DNA of 64,000 nt from Pseudomonadota bacterium (GCA_027621405.1 JAQCBT010000006.1:122959-186958), one strand, 5' to 3'. Positions 48,645 to 59,486 are shown, numbered from the stretch's first letter. Numbers and translations are program-made. The notes: a model not told the origin generated them from the sequence alone.

Positions 48645-49847
48645 TCAATTCAGCGGTTCGATTCTGAGCAAGGCGCCATCCCTCTCATCATCGGTAAGCA
48701 CATACAGGTTGCCATCCGGTCCTTGCCGAACTTCCCGAATTCTCTGCCTGAATTCAGTCAGCATCATCTCCCTGCGCAGTTCCTCCATGTTCTCGTTGAA
48801 CACGATGCGTTGCAGGTGCCCCGTGCCTGGTATCCCGCCCATGCGCAATGAACCAACAAACAGATTGCCCTGCCAAGCTGGAAACTGATCACCGGTATAC
48901 ACTTCCATGCCGGCAGCCGCGATGGCGGGCAACCAGACGATGAGTGGCGTCTCTATATCCTCGCGGGTGGGATTGGCGCTTACCCTCTCCCCGGAGTAGT
49001 AGCGCCCGTAACTGACTTCTGGCCAACCGTAATTGGCGCCCGGGCGCAGTATGTTGACCTCGTCGCCCCCATTGGGACCATTTTCGTGTTGCCACATCTC
49101 GCCTGTCAGGGGATGCAACATGAGGCCCAGGGTATTGCGGTGGCCGAGGGTGTAAATTTCGGGGCGGTAGTCCATGCGCCCGAAGAAGGGATTGTCGGTC
49201 GCCGGACTGCCATCGGCCTCGAGTCGTAACACCTTGCCGCGCAGGCTCATGGGGTCCTGTGCTGCATTCTCAACCCGGCCGCCGGTGGACATATAGAGCT
49301 TGCCGTCACTGCCAAACTCGACCCGGCCATTGAGGCCGGAGTTGCCTTCAAAGGCCCTTGTCAGCACGAGATCGCGCACGTTCTGCAGGGCCCCGTCATG
49401 CAGACGTCCCATGGCCAGCGCCGGTGCGCCCCAACCATTTGCCATGGGCTTGGTGTATGTCAGGTAGACACGATTATCGGTGGGGAAATCCGGATGCAGG
49501 GCGATGTCCATCAGGCCACCGTTGCCATCGGTTCGCACTACCGGAACTCCCGCAATCGGCGTTGGATCCAGTTTGTCGTCCCGAATGAAGCGCAGCCTGC
49601 CTGCGCGTTCCGTAACGAACATTCCACCCTCGGGATGAAAGGCTATAGCCCAGGGATGGGACAGGCCCCTGACCACAACGCTGACTCGAATGCGTTGTTG
49701 TTCTGCGGTATCGAATTCCCAGGGACCTTCACCCAGCGGGGGTACCGGTACCCCCAGGTCCTGAGCCGTAAGCGGGCCACAGATAAGGGTAAGCAGGCAG
49801 AAAAGGGAAAGCCTGATCGAGCAACGCTTATTCTTCATGGAATCCAC
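48645..49847 (-). CDS. PQQ-dependent soluble sugar (glucose/sorbosone) dehydrogenase
   Basis: 400 aa; 'LSHPWAIAFHPEGGMFVTERAGRLRFI', 'GHRNTLGLMLHPLTGEMWQHENGPNGGDEVNILRPGANYGWPEVSYG'. Confidence 0.93.
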   Translation of the reverse strand: MDSMKNKRCSIRLSLFCLLTLICGPLTAQDLGVPVPPLGEGPWEFDTAEQQRIRVSVVVRGLSHPWAIAFHPEGGMFVTERAGRLRFIRDDKLDPTPIAGVPVVRTDGNGGLMDIALHPDFPTDNRVYLTYTKPMANGWGAPALAMGRLHDGALQNVRDLVLTRAFEGNSGLNGRVEFGSDGKLYMSTGGRVENAAQDPMSLRGKVLRLEADGSPATDNPFFGRMDYRPEIYTLGHRNTLGLMLHPLTGEMWQHENGPNGGDEVNILRPGANYGWPEVSYGRYYSGERVSANPTREDIETPLIVWLPAIAAAGMEVYTGDQFPAWQGNLFVGSLRMGGIPGTGHLQRIVFNENMEELRREMMLTEFRQRIREVRQGPDGNLYVLTDDERDGALLRIEPLN

Positions 49848-49913
49848 TCCGATTTATAGTCGCTTCACGGCTAATGATTCTCACGCAATTCGCAGGGAAT
49901 TTGAAGGAGATAA

Positions 49914-49957
49914 GGAGTCAGAGCGAAAATACAGTACTGTATTTTCGCTCTGACCCC
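49914..49957. repeat. Dispersed TCAGAG/AGTACT palindrome (near-perfect copy)
   Basis: ggagtcagagcgaaaatacagtactgtattttcgctctgacccc. Confidence 0.85.
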
Positions 49958-50092
49958 CTAATCTCCCTAATCTTCCTAAACTTACCCCTTAACTTTGGCT
50001 CAATATCTCCGCGGGGATTATGGCAAGACACTTCCCTGATACATCTATATAGGCTAGCTTAGGCGCCACAATAAAAATAACAGGCTCTATCC

Positions 50093-51778
50093 ATGCTCGA
50101 AATGCTCAGCAAGGACCGCATAATCGCGCCACCGGGCTACAACCGCTGGCGGGTTCCCCTCGCCTCTATTGCTATTCACCTGTGTATCGGTTCCGTCTAT
50201 GCCTGGAGTATCTACAATCCTTCCCTCATCAAGGTGCATGGTGTCGTCACCAGTTCCGCCGCAGACTGGAGCCTGAGTGAAGTAGTCTGGGTATTCACCG
50301 TGGCCATCGTCTTCCTCGGTCTTGCGGCCGCGTTCGCTGGCAAATGGCTGGAAGAAGTGGGACCGCGCAAGGTGGGTGTTGTGGCCGCGTTGTGCTGGGG
50401 AGGCGGTTACCTTGTGGGAGCGTTGGGCATCATGACCCACCAGCTCTGGCTGCTCTATCTGGGTTACGGTGTGATCGGTGGCTGCGGGCTTGGACTCGGT
50501 TATGTCTCACCAGTCAGTACCCTGATTCGCTGGTTTCCCGATCGCCGGGGTATGGCCGCCGGCATGGCCATCATGGGCTTTGGTGGCGGTGCCATGATCG
50601 GTACCCCCATGAAGGAATACTTTATTCGCCTGTTCTATCGCGCACCGCAGTTTCTCGGAAGCCAGGAACAGGTGCAGCTCATTACCGAAGGAGGTCGTCG
50701 CTTCGCGGAAGTCGGTGGCGCTATGCGTGAAGTGGTCGTGGCTGGCGCGGCCGAGGTTCGGGACATGACGATTCCCGGCCCGGAAGGAGTCTATGTTGTA
50801 GACACGGGAGCAGCAGGAGTCGCAGAGGCATTCCTCATCATCGGAGTAATCTACTTGTGTGTGATGCTGATTGCCGCTTTCTCCTATCGCCTGCCAGCAC
50901 CCGGCTGGAAACCCGAAGGTTGGACCGAACCGGAAGCAGCAGCGCGCGGCGGCTTGATCACCAGCCGCAATGTCGACATTGACCAGGCCCTGAGGACGCC
51001 ACAGTTCTATCAACTCTGGATTGTGCTGTGCCTCAATGTGACAGCCGGCATCGGCGTACTAGGGGTCGCGCGCACCATGATCACCGAGATCTTCGGCAGC
51101 AGTCTGCCCGAGGTAGTAGACACCGCCTTCGCAGCGACCTACGTGGTCATGATCAGCGCCTTCAATATGGTGGGCCGCTTTCTGTGGGCAAGCGCCTCGG
51201 ACTACATCGGAAGACGCAACACCTACTGGATATTCTTCGTACTGGGAATCGCCCTCTATCTCTCCATTCCATGGACTGCGCAACAGGTAAGTGCGAGTCC
51301 AGCGGTAATCTGGCTGGTGTATTTCTACGGCACGACGATGATTATCTTCACCATGTATGGCGGTGGCTTCGCCACCATTCCCGCCTACCTCGCCGATATA
51401 TTCGGCACCCGATATGTGGGTGGCATCCATGGCCGGCTGCTCACCGCCTGGAGCACCGCCGGCGTGTTGGGCCCACTGGCCATCACCTCACTACGCCAGA
51501 ACTCGGTGAACGACGCCATACGCGAATTGGTCACAGTGATTGATCCGGAACGATTTCGCGAGCAGTTCGGGGCGCCCATTGCCCAGCTTGAGGAACTGGT
51601 GGCGCAAAACACGGTGACCATTTCCCGCCTGATGGAAATCGCCCCGCCCGGAACGGCGGATCCTACGAGCAGCCTCTACAATTCCACGATGATCCTGATG
51701 GCGATGCTGCTGGCCATTGCACTGGTGAGCAATGCCCTGATGAAGCCCGTGGATTCCAGACACCACATGGTTGAGTAG
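50093..51778 (+). CDS. OFA-type (oxalate/formate antiporter-like) MFS transporter
   Basis: 561 aa; 'HLCIGSVYAWSIYNPSLIK', 'GGCGLGLGYVSPVSTLIRWFPDRRGMAAGMAIMGFGGGAMI'. Confidence 0.9.
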   Translation: MLEMLSKDRIIAPPGYNRWRVPLASIAIHLCIGSVYAWSIYNPSLIKVHGVVTSSAADWSLSEVVWVFTVAIVFLGLAAAFAGKWLEEVGPRKVGVVAALCWGGGYLVGALGIMTHQLWLLYLGYGVIGGCGLGLGYVSPVSTLIRWFPDRRGMAAGMAIMGFGGGAMIGTPMKEYFIRLFYRAPQFLGSQEQVQLITEGGRRFAEVGGAMREVVVAGAAEVRDMTIPGPEGVYVVDTGAAGVAEAFLIIGVIYLCVMLIAAFSYRLPAPGWKPEGWTEPEAAARGGLITSRNVDIDQALRTPQFYQLWIVLCLNVTAGIGVLGVARTMITEIFGSSLPEVVDTAFAATYVVMISAFNMVGRFLWASASDYIGRRNTYWIFFVLGIALYLSIPWTAQQVSASPAVIWLVYFYGTTMIIFTMYGGGFATIPAYLADIFGTRYVGGIHGRLLTAWSTAGVLGPLAITSLRQNSVNDAIRELVTVIDPERFREQFGAPIAQLEELVAQNTVTISRLMEIAPPGTADPTSSLYNSTMILMAMLLAIALVSNALMKPVDSRHHMVE

Positions 51779-51928
51779 CCGTGCCAAGTCTCCGGCAATA
51801 GCCATAATAAGTGCCCAGGTGCCTGATATGTGTGAGCCATACAGGTGTTTGGATACTATAATTTCCCCTGGTTTTCCCCAGATCAAGCGCTGGCTAGACA
51901 CATAAATACGCGAGCACGGAAAGTTCGA

Positions 51929-54220
51929 ATGATTCAACACAAACAGCACAGGACTGCTTGCCTCATGCAACAGTACATGCTGTGCTGTGTACTTGTCCTG
52001 TGGGCTCCATTCACCGCAAGTGCCGAGGACTCCTCAGATGCGCCCCCGGGGGCAGCCATACTGATCTACGGCAGCGGCGGCGCCGCCAATTGGGAACACA
52101 GCTTCAATGAGAGCCTGCGCGATCAGCTAGGAGTGGAACTCGGCCAGTACTTCACACCCGAGTTCCTGAATCTGATACTGGCCAGCGAAGAGGAACAGGC
52201 TCTCATCGCTGAATCACTGGCGCTGAAATACTGCAACAAGAAGATATCCCTGATAGTGGCAGTGCTATCGGAGGCCAATACCTTCGTCAGGGATTACGGC
52301 GCCGTGTTTGCACCGAACGCAGCGATCTTGCGTGTATTGCCGGATGAGGGGTTTGTAAAATCCCTGAACCCTGACTCCAATGCTATCGTGCTAAACAGTG
52401 CCCTGGAGCCTGCGATTGCGGGTACCACCGCACTGCTTCCCGAGTTCTTCCCGGACCTGGAGCACATCTACCTGATCGGCGGGGCTGGCGATGGTGACCG
52501 GGAATTTATGCGCCGCTACCAGGCCATACTGGCCCGGCTTGACCTGCCCTATACCTTCCATCCCACTGTCGGCCTGTCGCCAAATGAATTGATCGCTGAG
52601 TTGTCGAGAGCACCGGACAACAGCGCCGTCATGACCACCACTTATGATATCGATGCCTATGGCCGCCCGCTGCGGTCGCTGCTATTGACCCAACAAATTG
52701 TGAATGAACTGTCGTTGCCGGTAATTGCCATGGCGGATCCACAGGTACCAGCAGGTGCCGTAGGCGGTGAAGTCACTACTGTCGATGCCTACGCCAGGAC
52801 GGCCAGACAACTCATTGATGAAATTCTGGATGGCGACTTTACTCCCAGGGTTGTTACTGCCGGGACTGATTTGCTTTTCAACGGCGAACAACTGGATCGA
52901 TTCAATATCGACCGCAGCTTGTTGCCAGCCAATAGCCTGATCATCAATGACAATACCAACATCTGGCGCGACTATTCCCAATGGATAATGCTTGGAGTCA
53001 TCGTAATCGGCTTGCAGGGAATCCTGATCGCCGCCCTGCTGGAATCCCGCAGGCGACGCAGTATCGCCGAGGAACGCGCGGCCCGCGCCACCAAGATGGA
53101 AGCACTGGGCACCCTGGCTGGCGGTGTAGCCCATGACTTCAATAATATCCTGATGTCGATCACCGCCAATGCGGAGCTGCTGTCTCTCGATGCCAGTGAA
53201 GACTCGGAAACCCAGGGCACCGTCAGAAGAATTCTTTCGGCAAGCGACCGAGCCAAGCATCTGGTGTCCCAGATATTGATGTTCAGTCGCCAGTCCGCCA
53301 GTGACAAACTGGAGATACTGGACCCTCGTGATTCGATCAGGGACTCCATTGAACAGATTCAGTCTTCCCTGCCGCAAAGCTGCGAGTTGCTGTTCACAAA
53401 CCTGGACAAGCCAGCGCTCATCCGCTGTGATCCGGCGCAACTCCATCAGTTGTTGATGAATCTCTGTATCAACGCCCAACATGCCATGAGTAACAACGGC
53501 AAGATTTACGCGCGCCTGTCTACGGCTGTCATCCCGGAGCCGATACTGGAACTCAATCAGACAATTCCAGCCGGCAACTATGTGAGAATTGAGATCGAAG
53601 ACAGCGGTACCGGCATAGACGAGAGAGAGATAGGCCGAATCTTCGAACCGTTCTACACGACAAAACCCCGTGGTTCTGGTACGGGCCTGGGACTATCCCT
53701 TGTCTACCAGATACTGAAAACCCATAGCGGATTTATCACAGTGAGGTCACGCCTTGGTGAAGGAACCACGATGAATGTGTATCTTCCGCTTTGCGATTCC
53801 GGGCTGCCAGAACCCAGGAAGAAAGAAGAACGACATCGTTTGTACGGTATGAAAGAAGTCATCATGCTCGTGGATGATGACGAGATGGTGTTGGACAGCA
53901 ACAGGAAACTGTTGCAATCGCTTAACTATGAGGTCGTCGCATTTACCAGTTCTCTTGGTGCGCTAAAGGCATTCAGGGAAAATCCGGAGAAATACACGCT
54001 GGTGTTCTCCGACCTTTCCATGCCTGAAATGGATGGAGTGCGGCTGGTGGCTAATATCCGGGAAATTTCACCAAGTACCCCAGCCATAATAATTACTGGC
54101 TATGAGAACGCCCTGCATCCGGATGATCTGCAAGGCCTGCACATCCTGAGAAAACCAGTCAGCTCTGCAGACATTTCCCAGGCCATACATGCGGAGTTGG
54201 CGAAGGAGCGCAAAAAGTGA
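51929..54220 (+). CDS. Hybrid sensor histidine kinase with ABC-substrate-binding-like sensor and C-terminal receiver domain
   Basis: 'EALGTLAGGVAHDFNNILMSI' H-box, 'GSGTGLGLSLVYQI' G2 box, C-terminal 'IMLVDDDEMVLDSNRKLL...LVFSDLSMPEMDGVRL'; N-terminal periplasmic domain. Confidence 0.9.
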   Translation: MIQHKQHRTACLMQQYMLCCVLVLWAPFTASAEDSSDAPPGAAILIYGSGGAANWEHSFNESLRDQLGVELGQYFTPEFLNLILASEEEQALIAESLALKYCNKKISLIVAVLSEANTFVRDYGAVFAPNAAILRVLPDEGFVKSLNPDSNAIVLNSALEPAIAGTTALLPEFFPDLEHIYLIGGAGDGDREFMRRYQAILARLDLPYTFHPTVGLSPNELIAELSRAPDNSAVMTTTYDIDAYGRPLRSLLLTQQIVNELSLPVIAMADPQVPAGAVGGEVTTVDAYARTARQLIDEILDGDFTPRVVTAGTDLLFNGEQLDRFNIDRSLLPANSLIINDNTNIWRDYSQWIMLGVIVIGLQGILIAALLESRRRRSIAEERAARATKMEALGTLAGGVAHDFNNILMSITANAELLSLDASEDSETQGTVRRILSASDRAKHLVSQILMFSRQSASDKLEILDPRDSIRDSIEQIQSSLPQSCELLFTNLDKPALIRCDPAQLHQLLMNLCINAQHAMSNNGKIYARLSTAVIPEPILELNQTIPAGNYVRIEIEDSGTGIDEREIGRIFEPFYTTKPRGSGTGLGLSLVYQILKTHSGFITVRSRLGEGTTMNVYLPLCDSGLPEPRKKEERHRLYGMKEVIMLVDDDEMVLDSNRKLLQSLNYEVVAFTSSLGALKAFRENPEKYTLVFSDLSMPEMDGVRLVANIREISPSTPAIIITGYENALHPDDLQGLHILRKPVSSADISQAIHAELAKERKK

Positions 54221-54228
54221 CCCCTTTT

Positions 54229-55998
54229 CTATGCCCCCTCTTCTACGGCCTTGCTGTTCTCATTCAACATCAGGCGCAATAGCTCTACCGCAATTGGCCT
54301 GCTGAAATAAAAACCCTGCCCATAGTCGCAGCCCATCTCTCTCAGCGCCTGTTCTACCTGCTCGGTTTCGATGCCTTCCGCAACTACATCCAATCCCAGC
54401 GTGTGGGCGAGATCAATGGTGGATTTCACGATACAGTGATTGCTCTTGCCATCGGTCATACCACTCACGAACAACCTGTCGATCTTGACCGTGGAGACCG
54501 GGAATCGCTCGAGATATTGCAAAGAGCTGAAGCCGGTGCCGAAGTCATCGATGGAGAGGCGAATACCAAGGTCTGTAATTTGGTTCAGCCGGGCAACAGC
54601 GGTATCCAGGTCCGACAATACGCCACTCTCCGTGAGTTCCAGTTCCAGACAGGCCGCTGGTATTCCGGTCGCGGTCAGCAGTCTGTCCACGGATTCGACA
54701 AAAGATTCCTGGCCAAGATTGGTGGCGGAGATATTGACGGCTACCGATTGGAAGTCATTGGACGCGGACTCCTTCAACAGGAGAAAGTCACGTACGGCCT
54801 GCTCCAGGACCCACAGGGTCATGGGTGTTATCAGCGCGCTCTCCTCCGCAAGTGGCAGGAACTGCGACGCCGGGACCACGCCCCGGTTACGGTCGCTCCA
54901 ATGCATCAAAGCCTCTACACTGACAATCTTGCGATCACAGAGTCGATACTTGGGCTGGTAGCGTAGCTGCAGAATCCTGTCATCGAAGGCATGTTTAAGC
55001 AGCCCGAGAACCGCCAGGTTCTCGCGGGATTTCAGGCCCAGGGACCGACTGTAGTGGCTGTGTTGGATGCGTCGGACACGGGCCTCGTTGGCCGCCATCT
55101 CCAGCCTTCTCAGGTAGTCCTGCGGATCCAGTTTCAGGTCGTCGATCTCGATATCGGACCATACGCAATGCAAGAGCAGTGGAATCTCTTCGAACTCGAT
55201 TGGCGAAGCGATGCAGTTCTCTACAATCGTTCGCACCTCCTGCTGTCTTGGCGCATTGTGTGGGTTGGCCAGAATCACCAGGCGATTGGTACGGATATGA
55301 TGAATCAATTCACCCGGCTGCAACTGGGAATCAAGCTTCTGCACCAAAGCAAGAATCGCCGCCTTCTCTATATTTGGCCCGAGTTTCAGGGACAGTTCGT
55401 TGAGATTGGTGATGTCGATGAGATAGAGGCAGGCGGAGAATGGTCTGGCACCGGTGAACTCCTTGTGACTGCTCATCAAGAGCTGCAAGGTGACTAGCAG
55501 CGAATCCCGGTTCGGTAATTCACTCACGTGGTTGTGCAGCCAATGCCAGCGCAGGCGCTTGATATAGTTGCGTATCAGGTCTGAGGAGCTGCCAACGATC
55601 ACACCAACCAACAGGAAGTAAGCGAGGCGATAGACCCAGTTGGCGATGGACTGCAATTCTCCGCTTGCCACATTGAGGGGCATCAGGGGACCTAACAGCA
55701 ATCCTGCACTTAACGCAGCGACAAGACCACCGCGCAAGCCAAATACCAGGCCGGCGATAACCACCGGCACATACATGTTATGGGTATACACCACATAAGA
55801 ACCGCCGGTGTAGTAGACGGTGAAGGTACCCAGGGCGAGGGTGAGCAAAACCAGCAACACCGTGGCAATCCGGAAGCCACGACTCCGCTCCTCAATCCAG
55901 TAATAGATTGAGGTCTTTGATTTCGTTGGGTTGGGTGTATCCACTGCCATTAGAGTCGACGGAAGCTGCCTCGTGCCAATTTTTTCTTGGCCATTCAC
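54229..55998 (-). CDS. Membrane EAL-domain protein with degenerate GGDEF-like region
   Basis: 'VSVEALMHWSDRNRGVVPASQFLPLAEESALI' and 'IRLSIDDFGTGFSSLQYLERFPVSTVKIDRLFV'; EAL motif reads EAL (VEALMHW); GGDEF not intact. Confidence 0.9.
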   Translation of the reverse strand: MNGQEKIGTRQLPSTLMAVDTPNPTKSKTSIYYWIEERSRGFRIATVLLVLLTLALGTFTVYYTGGSYVVYTHNMYVPVVIAGLVFGLRGGLVAALSAGLLLGPLMPLNVASGELQSIANWVYRLAYFLLVGVIVGSSSDLIRNYIKRLRWHWLHNHVSELPNRDSLLVTLQLLMSSHKEFTGARPFSACLYLIDITNLNELSLKLGPNIEKAAILALVQKLDSQLQPGELIHHIRTNRLVILANPHNAPRQQEVRTIVENCIASPIEFEEIPLLLHCVWSDIEIDDLKLDPQDYLRRLEMAANEARVRRIQHSHYSRSLGLKSRENLAVLGLLKHAFDDRILQLRYQPKYRLCDRKIVSVEALMHWSDRNRGVVPASQFLPLAEESALITPMTLWVLEQAVRDFLLLKESASNDFQSVAVNISATNLGQESFVESVDRLLTATGIPAACLELELTESGVLSDLDTAVARLNQITDLGIRLSIDDFGTGFSSLQYLERFPVSTVKIDRLFVSGMTDGKSNHCIVKSTIDLAHTLGLDVVAEGIETEQVEQALREMGCDYGQGFYFSRPIAVELLRLMLNENSKAVEEGA

Positions 55999-56187
55999 TA
56001 CGTCGCTCGGAGTATAGCCGGATTTATCGTGGAAATGGGTGCTGTGGGAGCGCCTCGACTAATATTTCCGCCGCTCTGCAGTTTTCAGATTTTCCTTAAC
56101 CCGCCATTGTGGCAATTTCAATCCACGCGGTACTGTATGCTGCAAAATTAAGCCATCTGCGGTTCGAACGGCTATAATTCACCCCCG

Positions 56188-57984
56188 ATGCAATCTGCAA
56201 CCGACACCCTGCAACAAGTCTTTGGATTCAACGAGTTTCGCCCCTTGCAGGGAGAGATTATCTCCACCCTTATGAATGGCGGGGACGCGCTCGTGCTGAT
56301 GCCCACCGGTGGGGGCAAATCCCTGTGCTACCAGGTACCGGCATTGGCCATGGCGGGCTGCGGCGTGGTGATCTCTCCCCTGATCGCATTGATGCAGGAC
56401 CAGGTGGATGCACTACGACTGCTGGGAGTCAGGGCTGCCTTCCTGAACTCTTCCTTGTCCCAGACCGAAACTGATGAAATCGAACAGCGCTTGCTGGCCG
56501 GTGATCTCGACCTCCTTTATATAGCACCGGAACGCTTTACCCAGGCGCGCATGCTGCAGCTGTTGAGAGACTCCGATATTGCCCTGTTCGCCATCGATGA
56601 GGCCCACTGTGTGTCCCAGTGGGGACATGATTTTCGGGCAGATTATTTACAACTGAGCCTGCTTCATGAACTGTTTCCAGCTGTACCGCGCATCGCCCTT
56701 ACGGCGACCGCGGACAAACGCACCCGGCAGGAGATCATCACCCGGCTGCAACTCGACGATGCCCGGCAGTTCATTGCCGGATTCGATCGGCCAAATATCT
56801 GCTACCGCATTGCCCTCAAGCAGAACCCGAGGCAACAGTTACTAAAGTTTCTCAACACGGAACACGGTAACGATGCCGGCATCGTCTATTGCCTGTCGCG
56901 CAAGAAGACCGAAGAGATTGCCGACTGGTTGTGTGATGAGGGCTTCACTGCCCTTCCCTACCATGCCGGACTGAGTAATGAGGTACGAGCCCGGCACCAG
57001 TCCCGTTTCCTGCGCGAAGAACAGGTGATCATTGTGGCCACTATCGCCTTCGGCATGGGCATCGACAAACCGGACGTACGGTTCGTTGCACACCTGGACA
57101 TGCCAAAGACTATCGAGTCCTACTATCAGGAGACTGGTCGTGCCGGCCGGGATGGTGAGGCGGCGGATGCCTGGATGATCTACGGCCTGCAGGATGTGAT
57201 CAAGCTGCGGCAGATGATGGGCAACTCCGAAGGCGACGAGCACCACAAGCGCTCCGAGCAGCATCGGCTCACCGCTATGCTGGGCTTGTGTGAAATCACC
57301 AGTTGTCGACGCCAGGCATTGCTGGAGTATTTTGGTGAAACCCTGGCACAACCATGTGGCAATTGTGATAACTGCCTGCAGCCACCCCAGACCTGGGATG
57401 GTACAGAGGCTGCCCGCAAGGCGCTCAGCGTTGCCTTTCGTACAGGACAACGTTTCGGGGTGAACCACCTCATTGATGTCTTGCTCGGCGCCAACAGCGA
57501 CAAGATCTTCCAGTTCGAGCATCAGCATCTCTCCGTCTATGGCATCGGTGTCGACCTGACTGCTGCCCAATGGCGCTCTGTATTCAGGCAACTGGTGGCG
57601 CGCGGCTATATGAGCGTTGACCTGGACCGATTTGGAGCACTGCGCCTGGAAGAGAAATGCCGCCCCCTGTTGAGGAATGAAGAAAGCATCGAGCTACGCA
57701 AGGATGTGGTGACGAAAGTGGCCAGGCAACGCAGCAAGGTCAAGCTGGCGCCGGAGATAGACGTGGCCCTGTGGGAAGCCTTGCGGGATTGTCGCCGGGA
57801 GTTCGCCGAAGAACTCGGAGTTCCGCCCTATGTTGTCTTTCATGACTCCACACTGCAGGAAATGTGTCTACGCCTGCCCCGGGACATGGAGGCCTTCGCC
57901 GAGATTTCCGGGGTCGGCGAACGCAAGCTCGAGAAGTATGGGCCCGGGTTTGTGCGTGTCATCGAAGATCACCTGGCGAACTGA
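56188..57984 (+). CDS. recQ: ATP-dependent DNA helicase RecQ
   Basis: 598 aa; 'FGFNEFRPLQGEIISTLMNGGDALVLMPTGGGKSLCYQVPAL', 'DEAHCVSQWGHDFRADY', HRDC C-terminus. Confidence 0.95.
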   Translation: MQSATDTLQQVFGFNEFRPLQGEIISTLMNGGDALVLMPTGGGKSLCYQVPALAMAGCGVVISPLIALMQDQVDALRLLGVRAAFLNSSLSQTETDEIEQRLLAGDLDLLYIAPERFTQARMLQLLRDSDIALFAIDEAHCVSQWGHDFRADYLQLSLLHELFPAVPRIALTATADKRTRQEIITRLQLDDARQFIAGFDRPNICYRIALKQNPRQQLLKFLNTEHGNDAGIVYCLSRKKTEEIADWLCDEGFTALPYHAGLSNEVRARHQSRFLREEQVIIVATIAFGMGIDKPDVRFVAHLDMPKTIESYYQETGRAGRDGEAADAWMIYGLQDVIKLRQMMGNSEGDEHHKRSEQHRLTAMLGLCEITSCRRQALLEYFGETLAQPCGNCDNCLQPPQTWDGTEAARKALSVAFRTGQRFGVNHLIDVLLGANSDKIFQFEHQHLSVYGIGVDLTAAQWRSVFRQLVARGYMSVDLDRFGALRLEEKCRPLLRNEESIELRKDVVTKVARQRSKVKLAPEIDVALWEALRDCRREFAEELGVPPYVVFHDSTLQEMCLRLPRDMEAFAEISGVGERKLEKYGPGFVRVIEDHLAN

Positions 57985-57991
57985 ACCCGCC

Positions 57992-58026
57992 AAAAAAAGA
58001 GCCTTCTTTCCACATGAAAGCTCTTC
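57992..58026 (-). terminator. Probable terminator downstream of fumC
   Basis: Minus strand agagctttcatgtggaaagaaggctcttttttt: imperfect hairpin plus U-run. Confidence 0.6.
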
Positions 58027-58070
58027 TGCAACAGGATTCGTAAAGGGACTAGTAAGCCTGATAGCTGCAG

Positions 58071-59486
58071 TTACTTGCCAACCATTTTCCTGGCATCGAC
58101 CAGCTCATCAAACTGCTCTCCACTCAGGATATCCAGCTCCGCGGCGGCTACGCGCAATGAGACTTTTTTCTCGAATGCATAGTTAGCGATCTTTGCCGCC
58201 TTGTCATAGCCAATTTCCGTGTTAAGCGCAGTCACCAGCATCGAGGATCCACTTACATATTCTTCCACCTGTTCGCGGTTTACCGATATGCCAGATATGC
58301 AGTACAGCGACAAATTAGTGAGGGCGGAACTCAGCAGGCGAATGGATTCCAGCAGGCTCATGATGATTAAAGGCTTATAGGCATTGAGCTGGAACTGACC
58401 CTGGCTACCGGCCACGCTTACCGCCAGGTTGTTTCCCATAACACGCAGGCACACCATGGAGACCGACTCAATCTGGGTTGGGTTGACCTTGCCGGGCATG
58501 ATCGAGCTACCGGGCTCATTGGCGGGAATGCTAATTTCCTGCAGTCCACAGTGTGGCCCTGAAGCCATCAGTCGCAGATCGTTGGCGATCTTCAGGACAC
58601 TCGCCGCCAGGCTATTCAGCGCACCATGAACCTGTACAAGGGCATCATGGGCTGCGATCTGTGCAAATTTATTCTCGGCGGGGATGAAGGTCAGATGGGA
58701 GAGTTCGCTTATGGTCTTGCACACGAGCTCTGGCCAACCAGGCTCGGTGTTGAGGCCCGTGCCCACTGCCGTGCCACCGATGGCGAGTTGCCGGGCTTCC
58801 TGCTCAGCCCGAAAGATACTCTCCAGTCCGCTCTCCACCTGGTATTGAAAGGCCCTGAATTCCTGGCCAAAAGTCAGTGGCACGGCGTCCATCATGTGGG
58901 TCCGACCGGCTTTGACGATCGAATCAAATTCATCGGCTTTCCGTTTCAGGTTGTCCCGCAGAAGATTCAATGCCGGGGCCAAATCCTGTTGAATTGCGAT
59001 GCAAGTGGAGATATGCATCACCGTAGGGAACACGTCGTTGGTAGACTGTGACATGTTGACATGGTCGTTGGGGTGTATCGGCGACTTCTTGCCCCTCTCC
59101 TCCCCAGCAATCTCATTGCATCGGTTTGCAATGACCTCGTTGATATTCATATGGGTCTGGGTGCCGCTTCCCGATTGCCAGGCACTGAGCGGAAATTGAT
59201 CGAAATACTCTCCCGCCAGTATTTCATCGCAGGCTTGTACGATCAGGCCAGCCTGTTGCTCCGAGAGCTTGCCCAGTTCTTTGTGGCTCAATGCTGCAGC
59301 TTTCTTCACCAGGGCGAAGGCCTTGATGAATGCCTCGGGGAATCGGTCCGAACCAAAATCAAAATGTTTCAGAGCCCGTTGCGTCTGCGCCCCCCAAAGA
59401 TTCTCCGAATCAACCTCTACTGTACCCAGGCTATCTGCCTCCAGTCTTGAAGTTCGCGCTGACGAAGTACTGGCTGAATCGCTCAT
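58071..59486 (-). CDS. fumC: Class II fumarate hydratase
   Basis: 471 aa; 'GSSIMPGKVNPTQIESVSMVCLRVMGNN', 'SGSGTQTHMNINEVIANR'. Confidence 0.97.
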   Translation of the reverse strand: MSDSASTSSARTSRLEADSLGTVEVDSENLWGAQTQRALKHFDFGSDRFPEAFIKAFALVKKAAALSHKELGKLSEQQAGLIVQACDEILAGEYFDQFPLSAWQSGSGTQTHMNINEVIANRCNEIAGEERGKKSPIHPNDHVNMSQSTNDVFPTVMHISTCIAIQQDLAPALNLLRDNLKRKADEFDSIVKAGRTHMMDAVPLTFGQEFRAFQYQVESGLESIFRAEQEARQLAIGGTAVGTGLNTEPGWPELVCKTISELSHLTFIPAENKFAQIAAHDALVQVHGALNSLAASVLKIANDLRLMASGPHCGLQEISIPANEPGSSIMPGKVNPTQIESVSMVCLRVMGNNLAVSVAGSQGQFQLNAYKPLIIMSLLESIRLLSSALTNLSLYCISGISVNREQVEEYVSGSSMLVTALNTEIGYDKAAKIANYAFEKKVSLRVAAAELDILSGEQFDELVDARKMVGK

